A DNA stretch of 64,000 bases from Symbiobacterium thermophilum IAM 14863 (GCF_000009905.1 NC_006177.1:1240001-1304000); one strand, 5' to 3'. Shown: positions 15,750-24,712, counted from the stretch's first letter. Program-made: numbers and translations. Notes: generated by a model not told the origin, from the letters alone.

Positions 15750-17630
15750 GTGTGCCCGGCATGGGCGCTGACTTGGCGGTGAGAGTCCGCTGCGGGCGAG
15801 GCAGCACGAGCCCGCTAGCCAAAGGCAAGGGTGTCCGTCGCGAGGCGGAATCTGGAGGAAGCCGGAGGCAAAGCCACGACCCGAGGAACACGAACCTCAT
15901 ACGAGGCTGTGCCGCCTGGGTGAGCTGGCGAACCACAGCAAAACCCGAGGCTGCCAAAGGGCGGTGCGGTAGATGGGGCGGGTGCGGGGCGAAGGTCAGC
16001 GTCCTTACCCGGGGAGGTCTACCGGAAAACGCCAGCAACGCTGGTAACCCGGGCCGAGAGGCCCGGCTGAACCGGCAGAAGTCAGCAAAGGCCATAGTAC
16101 CGGCAGGGGGACGCCCCGAGCGGGAAGGGTCGAACGTCAGGAGAGGGGTGAACCCGTTGCGTTCGAGCAGCCTGCGACAAACGCAGAAGACCCCGCACGG
16201 GGCCTGCTCGCCGGAAGTAGCGGTGAAGCCGCAAGGGACGGCGAGAGGGCGGAGTGGGCAGCCGGCACAAGACGGAACGTCACCCCGCGGGGAGCACAGC
16301 AACCTGATGGAGCAGGTGGTGGCCAGGGAGAACATGCTGGCCGCCCTGAAACGGGTGGAGCGGAACGGAGGCGCTCCCGGCGTGGACGGTGTCCCCACCG
16401 AACGGCTGCGGGACCAGATTCGCGTGGAGTGGAGCCGCATCCGTGAGGAACTGCTCCAGGGGACCTACAGACCGCAGCCAGTCCGCCGGGTCGAAATCCC
16501 GAAACCGGGCGGCGGCAAGCGGATGCTGGGGATTCCCACCGTGATGGACCGCCTGATCCAACAGGCACTCCTGCAAGTACTGACGCCGATCTTTGACCCG
16601 ACATTCTCCGAATCCAGCTACGGCTTTCGGCCGGGGCGGCGGGGTCATGATGCGGTCAGGAAGGCACGTCAGTACGTGGAGGAAGGGTACGACTGGGTCG
16701 TGGACATGGACCTGGAGAAGTTCTTCGACCGGGTCAACCACGACGTGCTGATGGCCCGCGTGGCGCGGCGGGTAACGGATAAGCGTGTGCTGCGGCTGAT
16801 CCGGCGGTACTTACAGGCCGGGGTCATGCTGAACGGGGTAGTCGTGGCGACGGAGGAAGGGACGCCGCAGGGCGGTCCGCTGAGTCCGCTGCTGGCGAAC
16901 ATCCTGCTGGATGACCTCGACAAGGAGCTGGAGCGCCGCGGGCACCACTTTGTCCGGTACGCCGATGACTGCAACATCTACGTCCGCAGCAAGCGGGCGG
17001 GAGAACGGGTCTACAGGAGCGTGCGCCACTTCCTGCAGGAGCGGTTACGGCTGAAGGTCAACGAGGAGAAGAGCGCAGTGGACCGGCCGTGGAAGCGGCA
17101 GTTCCTCGGGTTTAGCTTCTACAAGCACCGGGGAGTGCGCATCCGGCTGGCCCCGAAGAGCCTGAAACGCGTGAAGGACAAGCTCCGCACGCTGACGGAC
17201 CGCAACCGCAGCCAGAGCATGGAGGACCGAATCCGGTGCCTGAATGCCTACTTGCGGGGCTGGGTTGGGTACTATGCGCTCTCCGATGCCAGGTCAGCCT
17301 TTGAAAGACTCGAAGGATGGCTGAAGCGTCGGCTGCGAGCATGCGTATGGAGGCAGTGGAAGCGTGTACGCACGCGCTTTCGGGAGTTACGCGCCCTCGG
17401 TTTGCCCGAATGGGTAGTCTACCAACTCGCCAACAGCCGCAAAGGCCCGTGGCGGATGGCAGGTGGCCCACTAAACAGCGCCCTGGGCGACGCCTACTGG
17501 CGTGCCCAGGGGCTGATAAGCCTGACCGAATGCTATGAAGCGACTCGTCAATCTTGGCGAACCGCCGGATGCGGACCCGCATGTCCGGTGGTGTGAGAGG
17601 ACGGGGGCTAGCCGCCCCCTCCTACTCGAT
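15750..17630 (+). mobile_element. Group II intron (bacterial class C, IIC type)
   Basis: The 5' end GTGTGCCCGGCATGGGCG at 15750 has the GUGYG start of group II introns. Domain V and VI are visible as GAACCGCCGGATGCGG (from about 17561) through CCTCCTACTCGAT, ending near 17630. A reverse transcriptase/maturase without an endonuclease domain is encoded inside. The element sits immediately downstream of a perfect terminator hairpin, the documented target preference of IIC introns. About 560 bases of structured RNA precede the ORF. Length is about 1.88 kb, and both RNA ends are present, so it may still be active. The exact ends are read by eye and could be off by a base or two. Confidence 0.9.
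16307..17596 (+). CDS. ltrA: Group II intron reverse transcriptase/maturase
   Basis: Copies and helps splice its host intron. The 429-residue protein opens MEQVVARENMLAALKRV, with GAPGVDGV, RRVEIPKPGGGKR, the catalytic YADD (VRYADDCNIY) and a maturase X domain (YLRGWVGYYALSDARSAF). It stops without an HNH endonuclease, as in class C introns. The last 15 or so codons run into domain V, with the stop at 17594-17596. The frame is open far upstream, but those codons belong to structured intron RNA, so the ATG at 16307 preceded by GGGGAG is preferred. Confidence 0.93.
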   Translation: MEQVVARENMLAALKRVERNGGAPGVDGVPTERLRDQIRVEWSRIREELLQGTYRPQPVRRVEIPKPGGGKRMLGIPTVMDRLIQQALLQVLTPIFDPTFSESSYGFRPGRRGHDAVRKARQYVEEGYDWVVDMDLEKFFDRVNHDVLMARVARRVTDKRVLRLIRRYLQAGVMLNGVVVATEEGTPQGGPLSPLLANILLDDLDKELERRGHHFVRYADDCNIYVRSKRAGERVYRSVRHFLQERLRLKVNEEKSAVDRPWKRQFLGFSFYKHRGVRIRLAPKSLKRVKDKLRTLTDRNRSQSMEDRIRCLNAYLRGWVGYYALSDARSAFERLEGWLKRRLRACVWRQWKRVRTRFRELRALGLPEWVVYQLANSRKGPWRMAGGPLNSALGDAYWRAQGLISLTECYEATRQSWRTAGCGPACPVV

Positions 17631-17675
17631 TGTCCGCTGAACGAGATCATCACGCGCGTTGAGGTGAATCTGGCG

Positions 17676-17888
17676 ATGCACTGCCATCCGGATACGGCCT
17701 ACAGGATCGCCGAGATGCGGTCCCTCGAGTACAACCCACACCTGGCCGTCCACCGCCACGCCATCGAGGAGATGCTGCGGGCCCGGCGGGCCGAGGCGGC
17801 CCTGCGCCGCCGGTTCTTCCTGCGGTTCTGGCTGCGCAGCATCCTGTTCCGCCTGGCCCCGGGGCTGGCCCGCCGCCTCGCCCTCTAG
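17676..17888 (+). CDS. Small hypothetical protein, 70 aa
   Basis: The ORF starts MHCHPDTAYRIAEMRSLEYN, and GAGGTG lies nine bases before the ATG at 17676. It ends in an Arg-rich amphipathic or membrane-like stretch (RRRFFLRFWLRSILFRLAP). The open frame continues upstream into the intron, which is not part of the gene. With the intron removed, the promoter at 15447 and two hairpins would lie just upstream. No family is recognised; it does not end in GlyGly, so it is not an obvious ubiquitin-like partner for the E1-like genes that follow. Confidence 0.5.
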   Translation: MHCHPDTAYRIAEMRSLEYNPHLAVHRHAIEEMLRARRAEAALRRRFFLRFWLRSILFRLAPGLARRLAL

Positions 17889-17985
17889 TCCGGTCTGGAG
17901 GTTTGCCCCGGCGGGTGGTAGACTGGTCTGGGACGAGGCCGGCGGGACCCGCCGGCAGACGGTCGGACGCGAAGGGGTTTTGCAC

Positions 17986-18750
17986 ATGACTCACGCCTGC
18001 TTCACACCGGCGGAACGGGAGCGGCTGGATCGGGCCTCGGTGCTGCTCATCGGTTGTGGCGGCCTCGGATCGGCGGTGGCCTACGCCCTGGCCGCCGCGG
18101 GGGTCGGCCGCATCGGCCTCTGCGACATGGACAGGGTCGACCTGTCCAACCTGCAGCGGCAGGTGCTCCACCACACGGCTGACGTGGGCCGGCCCAAGGT
18201 CGAGAGCGCCCGGGAGAAGATCCTGGGGCTTCGGCCAGGGATCCAGGTCGACCTGCACCCGGTGGCCCTGACCAGCGAGAACGCCCTGGACCTGTTCCGG
18301 CAGTACGACCTGATCGTGGACGGCTCCGACAACTTCGCGACCCGCTACCTGGTCAACGACGCCTGCGTGCTCACCGGGCGGCCGCAGGTGCACGGCTCCA
18401 TCTTCCGGTTCGACGGCCAGGTGACCACCTTCGTGCCGGGGGAGGGCCCCTGTTACCGCTGCGTCTACCCGACGCCGCCGCCCCCCGGCGCGGTGCCTTC
18501 CTGCGCCGAGGCCGGGGTCATCGGCGTGCTGCCCGGCTTCATCGGCAGCCTGATGGCGATGGAAGCCCTGAAGCTGATCACGGGGCGGGGAAGCCCCCTG
18601 ATCGGCAGGCTGCTGATCTTCAGCGCGCTGGACATGGGCGTATCGGAGGTGCAGATCCGCCGCAACCCCGAATGCCCGGTATGCGGCGAGCACCCGACCA
18701 TCCACGAGCTCATGGACTACGAACAGTTCTGCGGGGGGGTGGGCCGATGA
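17986..18750 (+). CDS. E1-like adenylyltransferase (ThiF/MoeB/HesA), full active site, no N-terminal Arg motif
   Basis: Adenylates the C-terminus of a ubiquitin-like sulfur carrier. Visible: nucleotide loop GCGGLG (residues 23-28), DMDRVDLSNLQRQ (47-59) with the catalytic Asn, Arg and Gln, GRPKVES with the Lys (71), VDGSDNF, a zinc-binding CYRC with a second CPVC, and SCAEAGV at the usual cysteine. It begins only 22 residues before the nucleotide loop and lacks the RYxRQ element that MoeB inserts into the partner subunit's ATP site. ATG at 17986 has AAGGGG upstream. It overlaps the next gene as ATGA. Confidence 0.9.
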   Translation: MTHACFTPAERERLDRASVLLIGCGGLGSAVAYALAAAGVGRIGLCDMDRVDLSNLQRQVLHHTADVGRPKVESAREKILGLRPGIQVDLHPVALTSENALDLFRQYDLIVDGSDNFATRYLVNDACVLTGRPQVHGSIFRFDGQVTTFVPGEGPCYRCVYPTPPPPGAVPSCAEAGVIGVLPGFIGSLMAMEALKLITGRGSPLIGRLLIFSALDMGVSEVQIRRNPECPVCGEHPTIHELMDYEQFCGGVGR

Positions 18751-19481
18751 CCCTGACGGAGCAGGAGATCCTCCGGTACAGCCGGCACATCATCCTCCCG
18801 GAAGTGGGCGGGCGGGGCCAGCAGCGCATCAAGTCGGCCTCGGTTCTGGTGGCCGGACTGGGCGCGGCCGGGTCCGCCGCCGCCCTGTACCTGGCTGCGG
18901 CCGGCGTGGGCCGCCTGACGCTCTGGGACCCGGCCCCGCTCGCCGAGGCCGACCTCGCCCGGGCGATCGCCCATGACCGGGCACACCTGGGCCTCAGCCG
19001 GGCCGCCTCCGCCCGGGGGAAAGTCACGGCCATCAACCCCGACGCCGACGTTCTCGCCTCGGCCGAGCCGGACGCCCTGCCCGGCCTCGTGAACGGGCAC
19101 CAGGTCGTGCTGGCCACCGCCGGAGACTGGGAGGCGGTACAGGCGGCCGCCCTGCGGACGGGGGCCGCGGCGGTCTTCGCCGGGGTCCGCGGCGCCGCCG
19201 GGGCCGTCTTCGCCCACCGCCCGGGCGAGCCGTGCCTGGGGTGCGTTCCGCCGGAGGCCCGGGAGGCGGCGGGGCTGCAGCCCGAGGAGGGTGGCGGATG
19301 CGCCGTCGCGGCGGCCGCCGGGGTCGTCGGCATCGCCGCAGCCACGGAGGCGCTGAAGCTGATCCTGGGCATCGGCGCCCCGTTGACTGGCCGGCTTTGG
19401 GCTTACGATGGATGGGCAGCCGGGTCCCGGGAGGTTCCGGTCACGCGGCGGGCGGACTGCGCGCTCTGCGGGAGGGCCTAG
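18747..19481 (+). CDS. E1-like partner: N-terminal Arg motif kept, catalytic core degenerate
   Basis: A ThiF/MoeB-fold protein translationally coupled to the preceding E1 gene by an ATGA overlap. It opens with LRYSRHIILPEVG, the element whose second Arg (residue 13 here, Arg14 in E. coli MoeB) reaches into the other subunit. Its own site is altered: GLGAAGS replaces GxGGLG, the SNLxRQ segment reads ADLARA, and the Lys of GxxK is Arg. Both zinc Cys pairs remain (CLGC, CALC). This complements what the first protein lacks, suggesting a heterodimer. The stop TAG is part of the CTAG at the left edge of the transposon nest. Confidence 0.85.
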   Translation: MTLTEQEILRYSRHIILPEVGGRGQQRIKSASVLVAGLGAAGSAAALYLAAAGVGRLTLWDPAPLAEADLARAIAHDRAHLGLSRAASARGKVTAINPDADVLASAEPDALPGLVNGHQVVLATAGDWEAVQAAALRTGAAAVFAGVRGAAGAVFAHRPGEPCLGCVPPEAREAAGLQPEEGGGCAVAAAAGVVGIAAATEALKLILGIGAPLTGRLWAYDGWAAGSREVPVTRRADCALCGRA

Positions 19482-21220
19482 CTCAAGTTTCGCGTGAATA
19501 ACCCGGACTTCGTGCAATGGAAACCCATTGAAAAAGCATCAGTCAGAACCAATGATACATGGTGGGAGTGTGGCCGCTCCCAATCCACCATGTGGAGGTT
19601 CGACTGATGCAGTCTCATGGTACGACACCCAACATCGCTGCGCAAGCCATCAAGTCCACCACCCGACATGGTTTTCTCGTCGCTCTTGGCTGGGTAGCTC
19701 AAAGGCTCAACCTGGTTGAGATCCTGAATCGGCACCTGCGCATCAAGCAGAAGACCTACGCCCACACGCCGGTTGACAAGGTGGTCGAGGCGTTGGTTGC
19801 CATTCTCGGCAACTGTCGCTACATGAAGGATCTCAACTTCGACCCTGAGCCGCTGGTTGCCGATCCTGCCGTAGCTCAAGCCTGGGGGCAGGAACGCTTT
19901 GCTCACTTTTCCACCGTCTGTGCGACCTTCAGCAAGCTGACGGAGGAGAACGTTCAGCAGCTTTCCGACGCACTCGCTGAGATCCAGGCCCCGCTGCTTC
20001 AGCAGGAGGTGGCTGCCGTAGCAGGTCCAGACCGCTCCGGAATGGTCATCGTCGACATTGACCTCACCGGCCAGAAGGTTCGGGGCGAGACCAGGCAGTA
20101 CACCGGTACCGACTTCGGCTACATCCAGGGGAAGTTGGCCCGAGGCTATCAGATCGCAGCGGCCTTCCTCAGCGGGAAGCAGCAGCGCTTTGCCATCGAC
20201 GGCCTTCTCAAGTCCGGCAAGGCCAACAGCCGTTCCGGCGCCTGCCTGCTCGAACTGATTCCCAGGATCGAAGCCCGGATTGGTCGTCCCCTGCGGCGAG
20301 TCGAATGGGTCGAGGCATGCCTGGCTCAGCAGAAGGCTCGGGTCAGGCAGCTGTATCAGCAACTGCAGACGGTATCAGGCAAGGGCAGCGCCCGCCGGAA
20401 GCAGAAGCTGCAGCGTGAGTTCCAGGAGGAGGTTCAGCACCTCCGTGAAGTGAACCAGCGACTCCGGCAGTACCGGCAGGAGAATCGGACGAACCTGGCT
20501 CCCCTCCGTATTCTGCTGCGAGCTGACAGCGCCTTTGGCACGCCGGAAGTGATCCAGCGCCTGCTGGAACTGGGGTATGAGTTCACCATCAAGTCCTACT
20601 CCGGGAGCAACGTCGCCTACAAGCACCTCTTCGACGCTGTACCGGCAGAGAACTGGGTTGAAGTCGAGAAGAACCGGTTTGCCTCCGAAGCCGTTACCGT
20701 ACCTGGCCCCACTTTGCTCGCACCGTATCCGGTGCGACTGGTCGCCATGCGCCGCTGGGACGCCGATGGCCGGGAGGTCCGCAGCGTCATCCTGACTACG
20801 CTCCAGCCTGAGGAGCTCACCACGACAGAGGTCGTCAAGCTCTACCATGGACGGCAGACCATCGAAGCCGGGTTCCAGGAGTGGAAGGGCACGTTCCACT
20901 TTGGTACTCCTCGGCTGCGGAAGTATGAGGCCAACGCCGCCTTCACGCAGCTGGTCTTGTTCGCCTTCAACCTGGTGCGCTGGGCTTGGCGGTTTCTGAG
21001 CACGAACTCGCCCAAACTGGCCGAGGCGGGGAGTCGACTCTTGGTACGAGTAGCGGCCCGGTGCCGAGCAACCATTCGGTGCCTCGGCGACACGCTGCGG
21101 TTGGTGTTCAGCCGGGGTACACTCCCCTGGCTGGAGCTCAGATTACCCTGAACTTGGCCGCTTCTTACCCATGCACCTTTTCAACACCACCGATGTCGAG
21201 TTATTCGCGTGAAACTTGAA
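19482..21220 (+). mobile_element. IS4-superfamily insertion sequence, copy 1 (1739 bp)
   Basis: The left end CTCAAGTTTCGCGTGAATAAC and the reverse complement of the right end, TTCAAGTTTCACGCGAATAAC, match at 18 of 21 bases. CTAG flanks both ends. Compared with copy 2, it has two extra bases near 21119, which change the C-terminus of its transposase. Confidence 0.9.
19607..21151 (+). CDS. DDE transposase (IS4-like), copy 1, altered C-terminus
   Basis: Cuts and joins the IS ends. The IS4-type signature Y-(2)-R-(3)-E-(6)-K is seen exactly in YHGRQTIEAGFQEWK; catalytic Asp candidates are in VIVDIDLTGQ and LLRADSAFG. ATG at 19607 follows GGAGG at eight bases. The protein is about 514 residues, versus 536 for copy 2, because a 2-bp insertion after AGCCGGGGTAC shifts the last residues to LPWLELRLP. 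The shift lies beyond the catalytic region, so activity is uncertain. Confidence 0.9.
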   Translation: MQSHGTTPNIAAQAIKSTTRHGFLVALGWVAQRLNLVEILNRHLRIKQKTYAHTPVDKVVEALVAILGNCRYMKDLNFDPEPLVADPAVAQAWGQERFAHFSTVCATFSKLTEENVQQLSDALAEIQAPLLQQEVAAVAGPDRSGMVIVDIDLTGQKVRGETRQYTGTDFGYIQGKLARGYQIAAAFLSGKQQRFAIDGLLKSGKANSRSGACLLELIPRIEARIGRPLRRVEWVEACLAQQKARVRQLYQQLQTVSGKGSARRKQKLQREFQEEVQHLREVNQRLRQYRQENRTNLAPLRILLRADSAFGTPEVIQRLLELGYEFTIKSYSGSNVAYKHLFDAVPAENWVEVEKNRFASEAVTVPGPTLLAPYPVRLVAMRRWDADGREVRSVILTTLQPEELTTTEVVKLYHGRQTIEAGFQEWKGTFHFGTPRLRKYEANAAFTQLVLFAFNLVRWAWRFLSTNSPKLAEAGSRLLVRVAARCRATIRCLGDTLRLVFSRGTLPWLELRLP

Positions 21221-22444
21221 CTAGTCAGCACTCAGTGCCAGGAAGTCGGTACCGCTAACACTTTGGTTGCTGGTGTACAGCTTGGCCATGGACGCCTGAC
21301 TGAAATACCGCCGCGGGGCTGCCGTCCACTCATCCTGCTGTTCGATCAGGACGGCGCCGGCCAGGCGGATGAAGGCCTCCCGATTGGGGAAGATGCCGAC
21401 CACATCCGTCCGACGGCCGATCTCCCGGTTCAACCGTTCCAGCGGGTTGGTGGAGTGCAGCTGTCGCCAGTGCTCAGTCGGAAAGGCCATGTAGGCAAGG
21501 ATGTCGTCTTCGGCTTCTTCGAGCAGCTGAGCAGCACGGGGAAACTGCGGTCGCAGATTGTCCGCGACAACGGCCAGTTGACGCCGCGCCGCTTGCTGGT
21601 CAGGCTGTGCGAAGATCGTCCTGACTGCGGCTGCGACCATGGATTGCCAATGCTTGGGCACGTAACCGAGCAGGTTGCGCATGAAGTGCACCCGGGACCG
21701 CTGCCAACTGGCGCCGCTGAGTACGGTCCGGATGGCCTCCTGCAGACCCACGTGGCTGTCACTGATGGCCAGAAGGACGCCCTTGAGACCGCGTGTAACC
21801 AGTTGGCGCAGAAATGCCGTCCAGAAGGCCCCGTCTTCGCTGGGCCCGACGTCCAGTCCCAGGACCTCCCGGTCGCCGTCCTCCCGTACCCCCACAGCCA
21901 CGACCAGTGCCATCGTGCAGACCCTGCCGTTCTCCCGTACCTTGACGTACTTCGCATCCAGCCAGACGTAAGGGTAACGGCTCTCCAACGGTCGATTCCG
22001 GAAAGCCTGAACCACCTCATCCAACTCAGCGCATAGCCGCGAGACCTGGCTCTTGCTCACACCTGTCATGCCCAAGGCTTGTACCAGGTCATCTACCTTG
22101 CGCGTACTCACCCCGTTCACGTAGGCCTCCAGAACCACCGCCACGAGAGCCTTTTCGGCCCGCCGGCGAGGTTCCAGGAAACTGGGCATGTAAGATCCCT
22201 TTCGCAGCTTGGGGATCTGCAAGTCAATCGTCCCAACCCGCGTATCCCACTGCCGCTCACGATAGCCGTTACGGTAAGTGCTGCGCTCGGCCGATCGCTC
22301 GTATCGGTCCGCGCCGATCCGTTGGGACACCTCCAGCTCCATGAGGCCCTGGGCGAGGACTCGCAGCCCTTCCCGAAGGAAGTCGAAGTCATCCACACCG
22401 GTCTTGCGCAGAAGCTCCTCCAATGCGATCCTAAAGGTGGTCAC
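21221..22444 (-). CDS. IS256-family (Mutator-like) transposase
   Basis: A 407-residue transposase with the DDE set typical of IS256: VWLDAKYVKVRE, AISDSHVGLQEA and the Glu in RLNREIGRRTDVVGIFPN. GTG at 22444 is preceded by AGGGAGG at good distance; a longer frame from 22504 lacks a site. The stop TAG is the CTAG that flanks IS copy 1, so the 3' inverted repeat of the IS256 element is not present next to it. The element is therefore probably a one-ended remnant although the transposase looks complete. Confidence 0.9.
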   Translation of the reverse strand: MTTFRIALEELLRKTGVDDFDFLREGLRVLAQGLMELEVSQRIGADRYERSAERSTYRNGYRERQWDTRVGTIDLQIPKLRKGSYMPSFLEPRRRAEKALVAVVLEAYVNGVSTRKVDDLVQALGMTGVSKSQVSRLCAELDEVVQAFRNRPLESRYPYVWLDAKYVKVRENGRVCTMALVVAVGVREDGDREVLGLDVGPSEDGAFWTAFLRQLVTRGLKGVLLAISDSHVGLQEAIRTVLSGASWQRSRVHFMRNLLGYVPKHWQSMVAAAVRTIFAQPDQQAARRQLAVVADNLRPQFPRAAQLLEEAEDDILAYMAFPTEHWRQLHSTNPLERLNREIGRRTDVVGIFPNREAFIRLAGAVLIEQQDEWTAAPRRYFSQASMAKLYTSNQSVSGTDFLALSAD

Positions 22445-22459
22445 CTGCGGGTTCCTCCC

Positions 22460-22573
22460 TTGCGATGTCATACAGCAAAGTGTCCACCCGCGAGAGCGCC
22501 TCAACCAGCACTTCGCGGAAACACTCTACTACCTGCTGCCAAACACCACTTTCAAGTTCCTCAAAGGAAAATG
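22460..22573 (-). pseudogene. Probable ISLre2 (UPF0236) transposase N-terminal fragment
   Basis: On the minus strand, just upstream of the IS256 gene and in another frame, the reading SFEELESGVWQQVVECF continues with REVLVEALSRVDTLL. It resembles the N-terminus of UPF0236 transposases. It is cut at its 5' side by the IS21 element and runs into the IS256 start region. The call rests on family pattern memory only. Confidence 0.4.
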
Positions 22574-22671
22574 GAGAGTGTGAGCGGGGATCCCCAATAT
22601 CGGCAAGATAAAATTCCCCACCCCTAGAACATATAGGGCATCTCAACCTGGCCAGTTGGAGGTGCCTGTAC

Positions 22672-23898
22672 ATGTTAAGGAGTGGGGAAACTTTGGAAAT
22701 CAGGCAGATGTATGCGGGCGGTTTGTCCATCTCTGAGATCGCCCGCCGCACCGGAAGGGACCGCAAGACCATCCGTAAGTGGCTGCGCACAAACACCATG
22801 CCCAAGCCGGCGAAGCGTAAGCGCTCCAGCATGTTAGACCAGCACGAGGCGTTCACTCTGGAGCAGATGCAGAAGGGTGTCACAAGCGCATCAAAGATGC
22901 TCTATCTACTGCAGCAGCGGGGCTTCAAAGGCAAGATTCGAATTGTCCGGGCATTCATGGCGCCTTATCGGCCCATGGCCAAGGCTGCGGCTACCGTGCG
23001 GTTCGAAACACCGCCGGGAAAGCAGGCACAGGTGGACTGGGCCGACTTTGGGTACATCGAGGTAGACGGTCGCCGGCTCAAGCTCTACTGCTTCATCATG
23101 GTTCTCGCCTATTCCCGAGCCATGTACCTGGAATTCGTCACTGCGACTGACATGAAGACGTTCATGCGCTGCCACATCAACGCCTTCAAGTTCTTCGGCG
23201 GTGTACCCCACGAGATCCTGTATGACAACGTGAAAACGGTGGTCAAAGATCGTGACGACGACAACCGGCCGGTCTTCAACGAGCGCTTTCTGGACTTCAG
23301 CAGCTACTACGGGTTCCGCCCCCGGCTCTGCCTGCCTTACCATGCCTGGACCAAGGGAAAGGTCGAGAGGCCAGTCCGGTACATCCGGCAGAACTTCTGG
23401 CAGGGTATCCAGTTCTGCTCCCTGGAAGACCTGAACCGCCAGGCGGCTCTCTGGCGGGATACGGTGGCGAATGTCCGCATTCATGCCACCACCCGGGTTC
23501 AGCCTGTGGTTCGACTCGCCGAGGAAGACCTCATCCCGCTGACGAACCGTGTGGATTTCGACACGAGCGAGTACAGCAGCAGGCGTGTCTCCCGAGAGGT
23601 GGCGATCTCTTACAAGGGCAATCGCTACTCGGTACCCTGGCAGCTGGTTGGGAAGGACGTGGTGGTCCGCCTGTTGCCGAGCGGTCAAGAGATTCAGGTC
23701 TTGTGGCAGGGCCAGATCGTGGCGCAGCATGAGCTGGCCGAGGGTAAGGGCAAGTTCGTCGTAGATCCTGCTCACTTCCAGGGACTCAACCGCACCAAGA
23801 CCGCCCGACCCGTGCTGGTGCTGCGGAAGCCCCCTGGGCATGATGAGGTCGAACAACGCGACCTGGCTTACTACGATGCCTTTGCGGGGGTGGACTGA
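22672..23898 (+). CDS. istA: IS21 transposase IstA
   Basis: A 408-residue transposase with an N-terminal helix-turn-helix (MYAGGLSISEIARRTGRD, residues about 13-30) and an integrase core whose acidic residues appear in QVDWADFG, ILYDNVK and TKGKVERPV. The C-terminal beta-barrel is visible (YSVPWQLVGKDVVVRL). Its stop is one base before the istB start, the usual coupling. Confidence 0.93.
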   Translation: MLRSGETLEIRQMYAGGLSISEIARRTGRDRKTIRKWLRTNTMPKPAKRKRSSMLDQHEAFTLEQMQKGVTSASKMLYLLQQRGFKGKIRIVRAFMAPYRPMAKAAATVRFETPPGKQAQVDWADFGYIEVDGRRLKLYCFIMVLAYSRAMYLEFVTATDMKTFMRCHINAFKFFGGVPHEILYDNVKTVVKDRDDDNRPVFNERFLDFSSYYGFRPRLCLPYHAWTKGKVERPVRYIRQNFWQGIQFCSLEDLNRQAALWRDTVANVRIHATTRVQPVVRLAEEDLIPLTNRVDFDTSEYSSRRVSREVAISYKGNRYSVPWQLVGKDVVVRLLPSGQEIQVLWQGQIVAQHELAEGKGKFVVDPAHFQGLNRTKTARPVLVLRKPPGHDEVEQRDLAYYDAFAGVD

Positions 23899-23899
23899 G

Positions 23900-24675
23900 A
23901 TGCTGGAGCTTGAACAAGTGCGGCAGCAGCTCGAAAGCCTTGGCCTCTCACAGGCTGCCACCGTTTTGGACCGGTGCCTGGAAGTAGGCACTCGGGAGAA
24001 CCTGCCTGCGCTCACAGTGGTCCGCCACATCTTGGAGGAAGAGCTCGCCGCCCGACATGAGCGCTATCTGAAGGCCCGAACGCGACTGGCCCATCTGCCC
24101 TTCCACAAGACCCTTGCCGATTTCGACTTCACCGCACAGCCCAGTCTCGACGAGCGACAAGTTCGTGATCTCGCTACGCTCCGGTTCCTCAGTAACGGCG
24201 AAAACGTGATCTTCTTGGGCCCTCCAGGCGTCGGCAAGACCCACCTGGCGGTGGCGCTGGCCCTGAAGGCCATCTCACAGGCGCCTACTTCATCGCCGCA
24301 CACGACCTAGTAAACGACCTGCGGCGGGCGCATGCGGAGAACCGGCTGGAACGGCGCCTGCGGGTGTACCTCTCGCCTCGGCTCCTGCTGATCGACGAAA
24401 TGGGCTACATTCCCTTCGAACCGATGGAAGCGCAGGTCTTCTTTCAGCTGATATCCAAGCGGTACGACCGCGGTTCTCCTATCATCGTGACATCGAACAA
24501 GAGCTACGGCGACTGGGGGAGTATCTTCGGCGACCCCATCATCGCCGCCGTCATCCTCGATCGCCTGCTCCACCGCTCCGTTACGGTCAACATCCGTGGC
24601 GAGAGTTACCGGCTGCGTGAAAAACGCCGAGCCGGCATCCTGCCCCCGAAACGGGAGGTGACGCCGGCCAAGTGA
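23900..24675 (+). pseudogene. istB: IS21 helper ATPase IstB, frameshifted
   Basis: IstB is the AAA+ helper of IstA. The first frame gives GPPGVGKTHLAVALALKAI (Walker A) and then stops at 24308-24310. The continuation is intact in another frame: the bases after CAGGCG read AYFIAAHDLVNDLRRAH and then LLIDEMGYIPFE (Walker B) to the normal C-terminus REKRRAGILPPKR at 24675. A one-base loss near 24275-24285 explains this. Both halves are well conserved, so the lesion is recent, a sequencing error, or less likely a programmed shift. Confidence 0.85.
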
Positions 24676-24712
24676 CGGTCCCGGGGTGGGGATTTTTAGA
24701 CCGCCGTTGACA

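Larger units (their letters stand above)
22579..24712 (+). mobile_element. IS21-family insertion sequence
   Basis: It encodes istA and istB in the usual overlapping order. The left end starts TGTGAGCGGGG and contains ATAAAATTCCCCACCCC; the right end, read inward, starts TGTCAACGGCGG and contains TAAAAATCCCCACCCC. GAGAG precedes the left end (22574-22578) and follows the right end (24713-24717), a plausible 5-bp target duplication. Confidence 0.85.

Noticed and set aside
15647-16306. N-terminal extension of the intron reverse transcriptase
   Set aside because: These codons fall in conserved intron RNA domains and have no RT homology; translation from the ATG at 16307 fits the family length.
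17676-17888. Ubiquitin-like partner of the E1 genes
   Set aside because: The protein lacks a C-terminal GG and any ThiS/MoaD pattern and ends in a basic hydrophobic tail.
20375-20899. Minus-strand frames inside both IS copies (also 28572-29180)
   Set aside because: They appear in both copies only because they mirror the transposase gene.
23900-24675. Programmed frameshift producing a full IstB
   Set aside because: No slippery heptamer or downstream hairpin is evident at the shift, and IstB is normally made from one frame.
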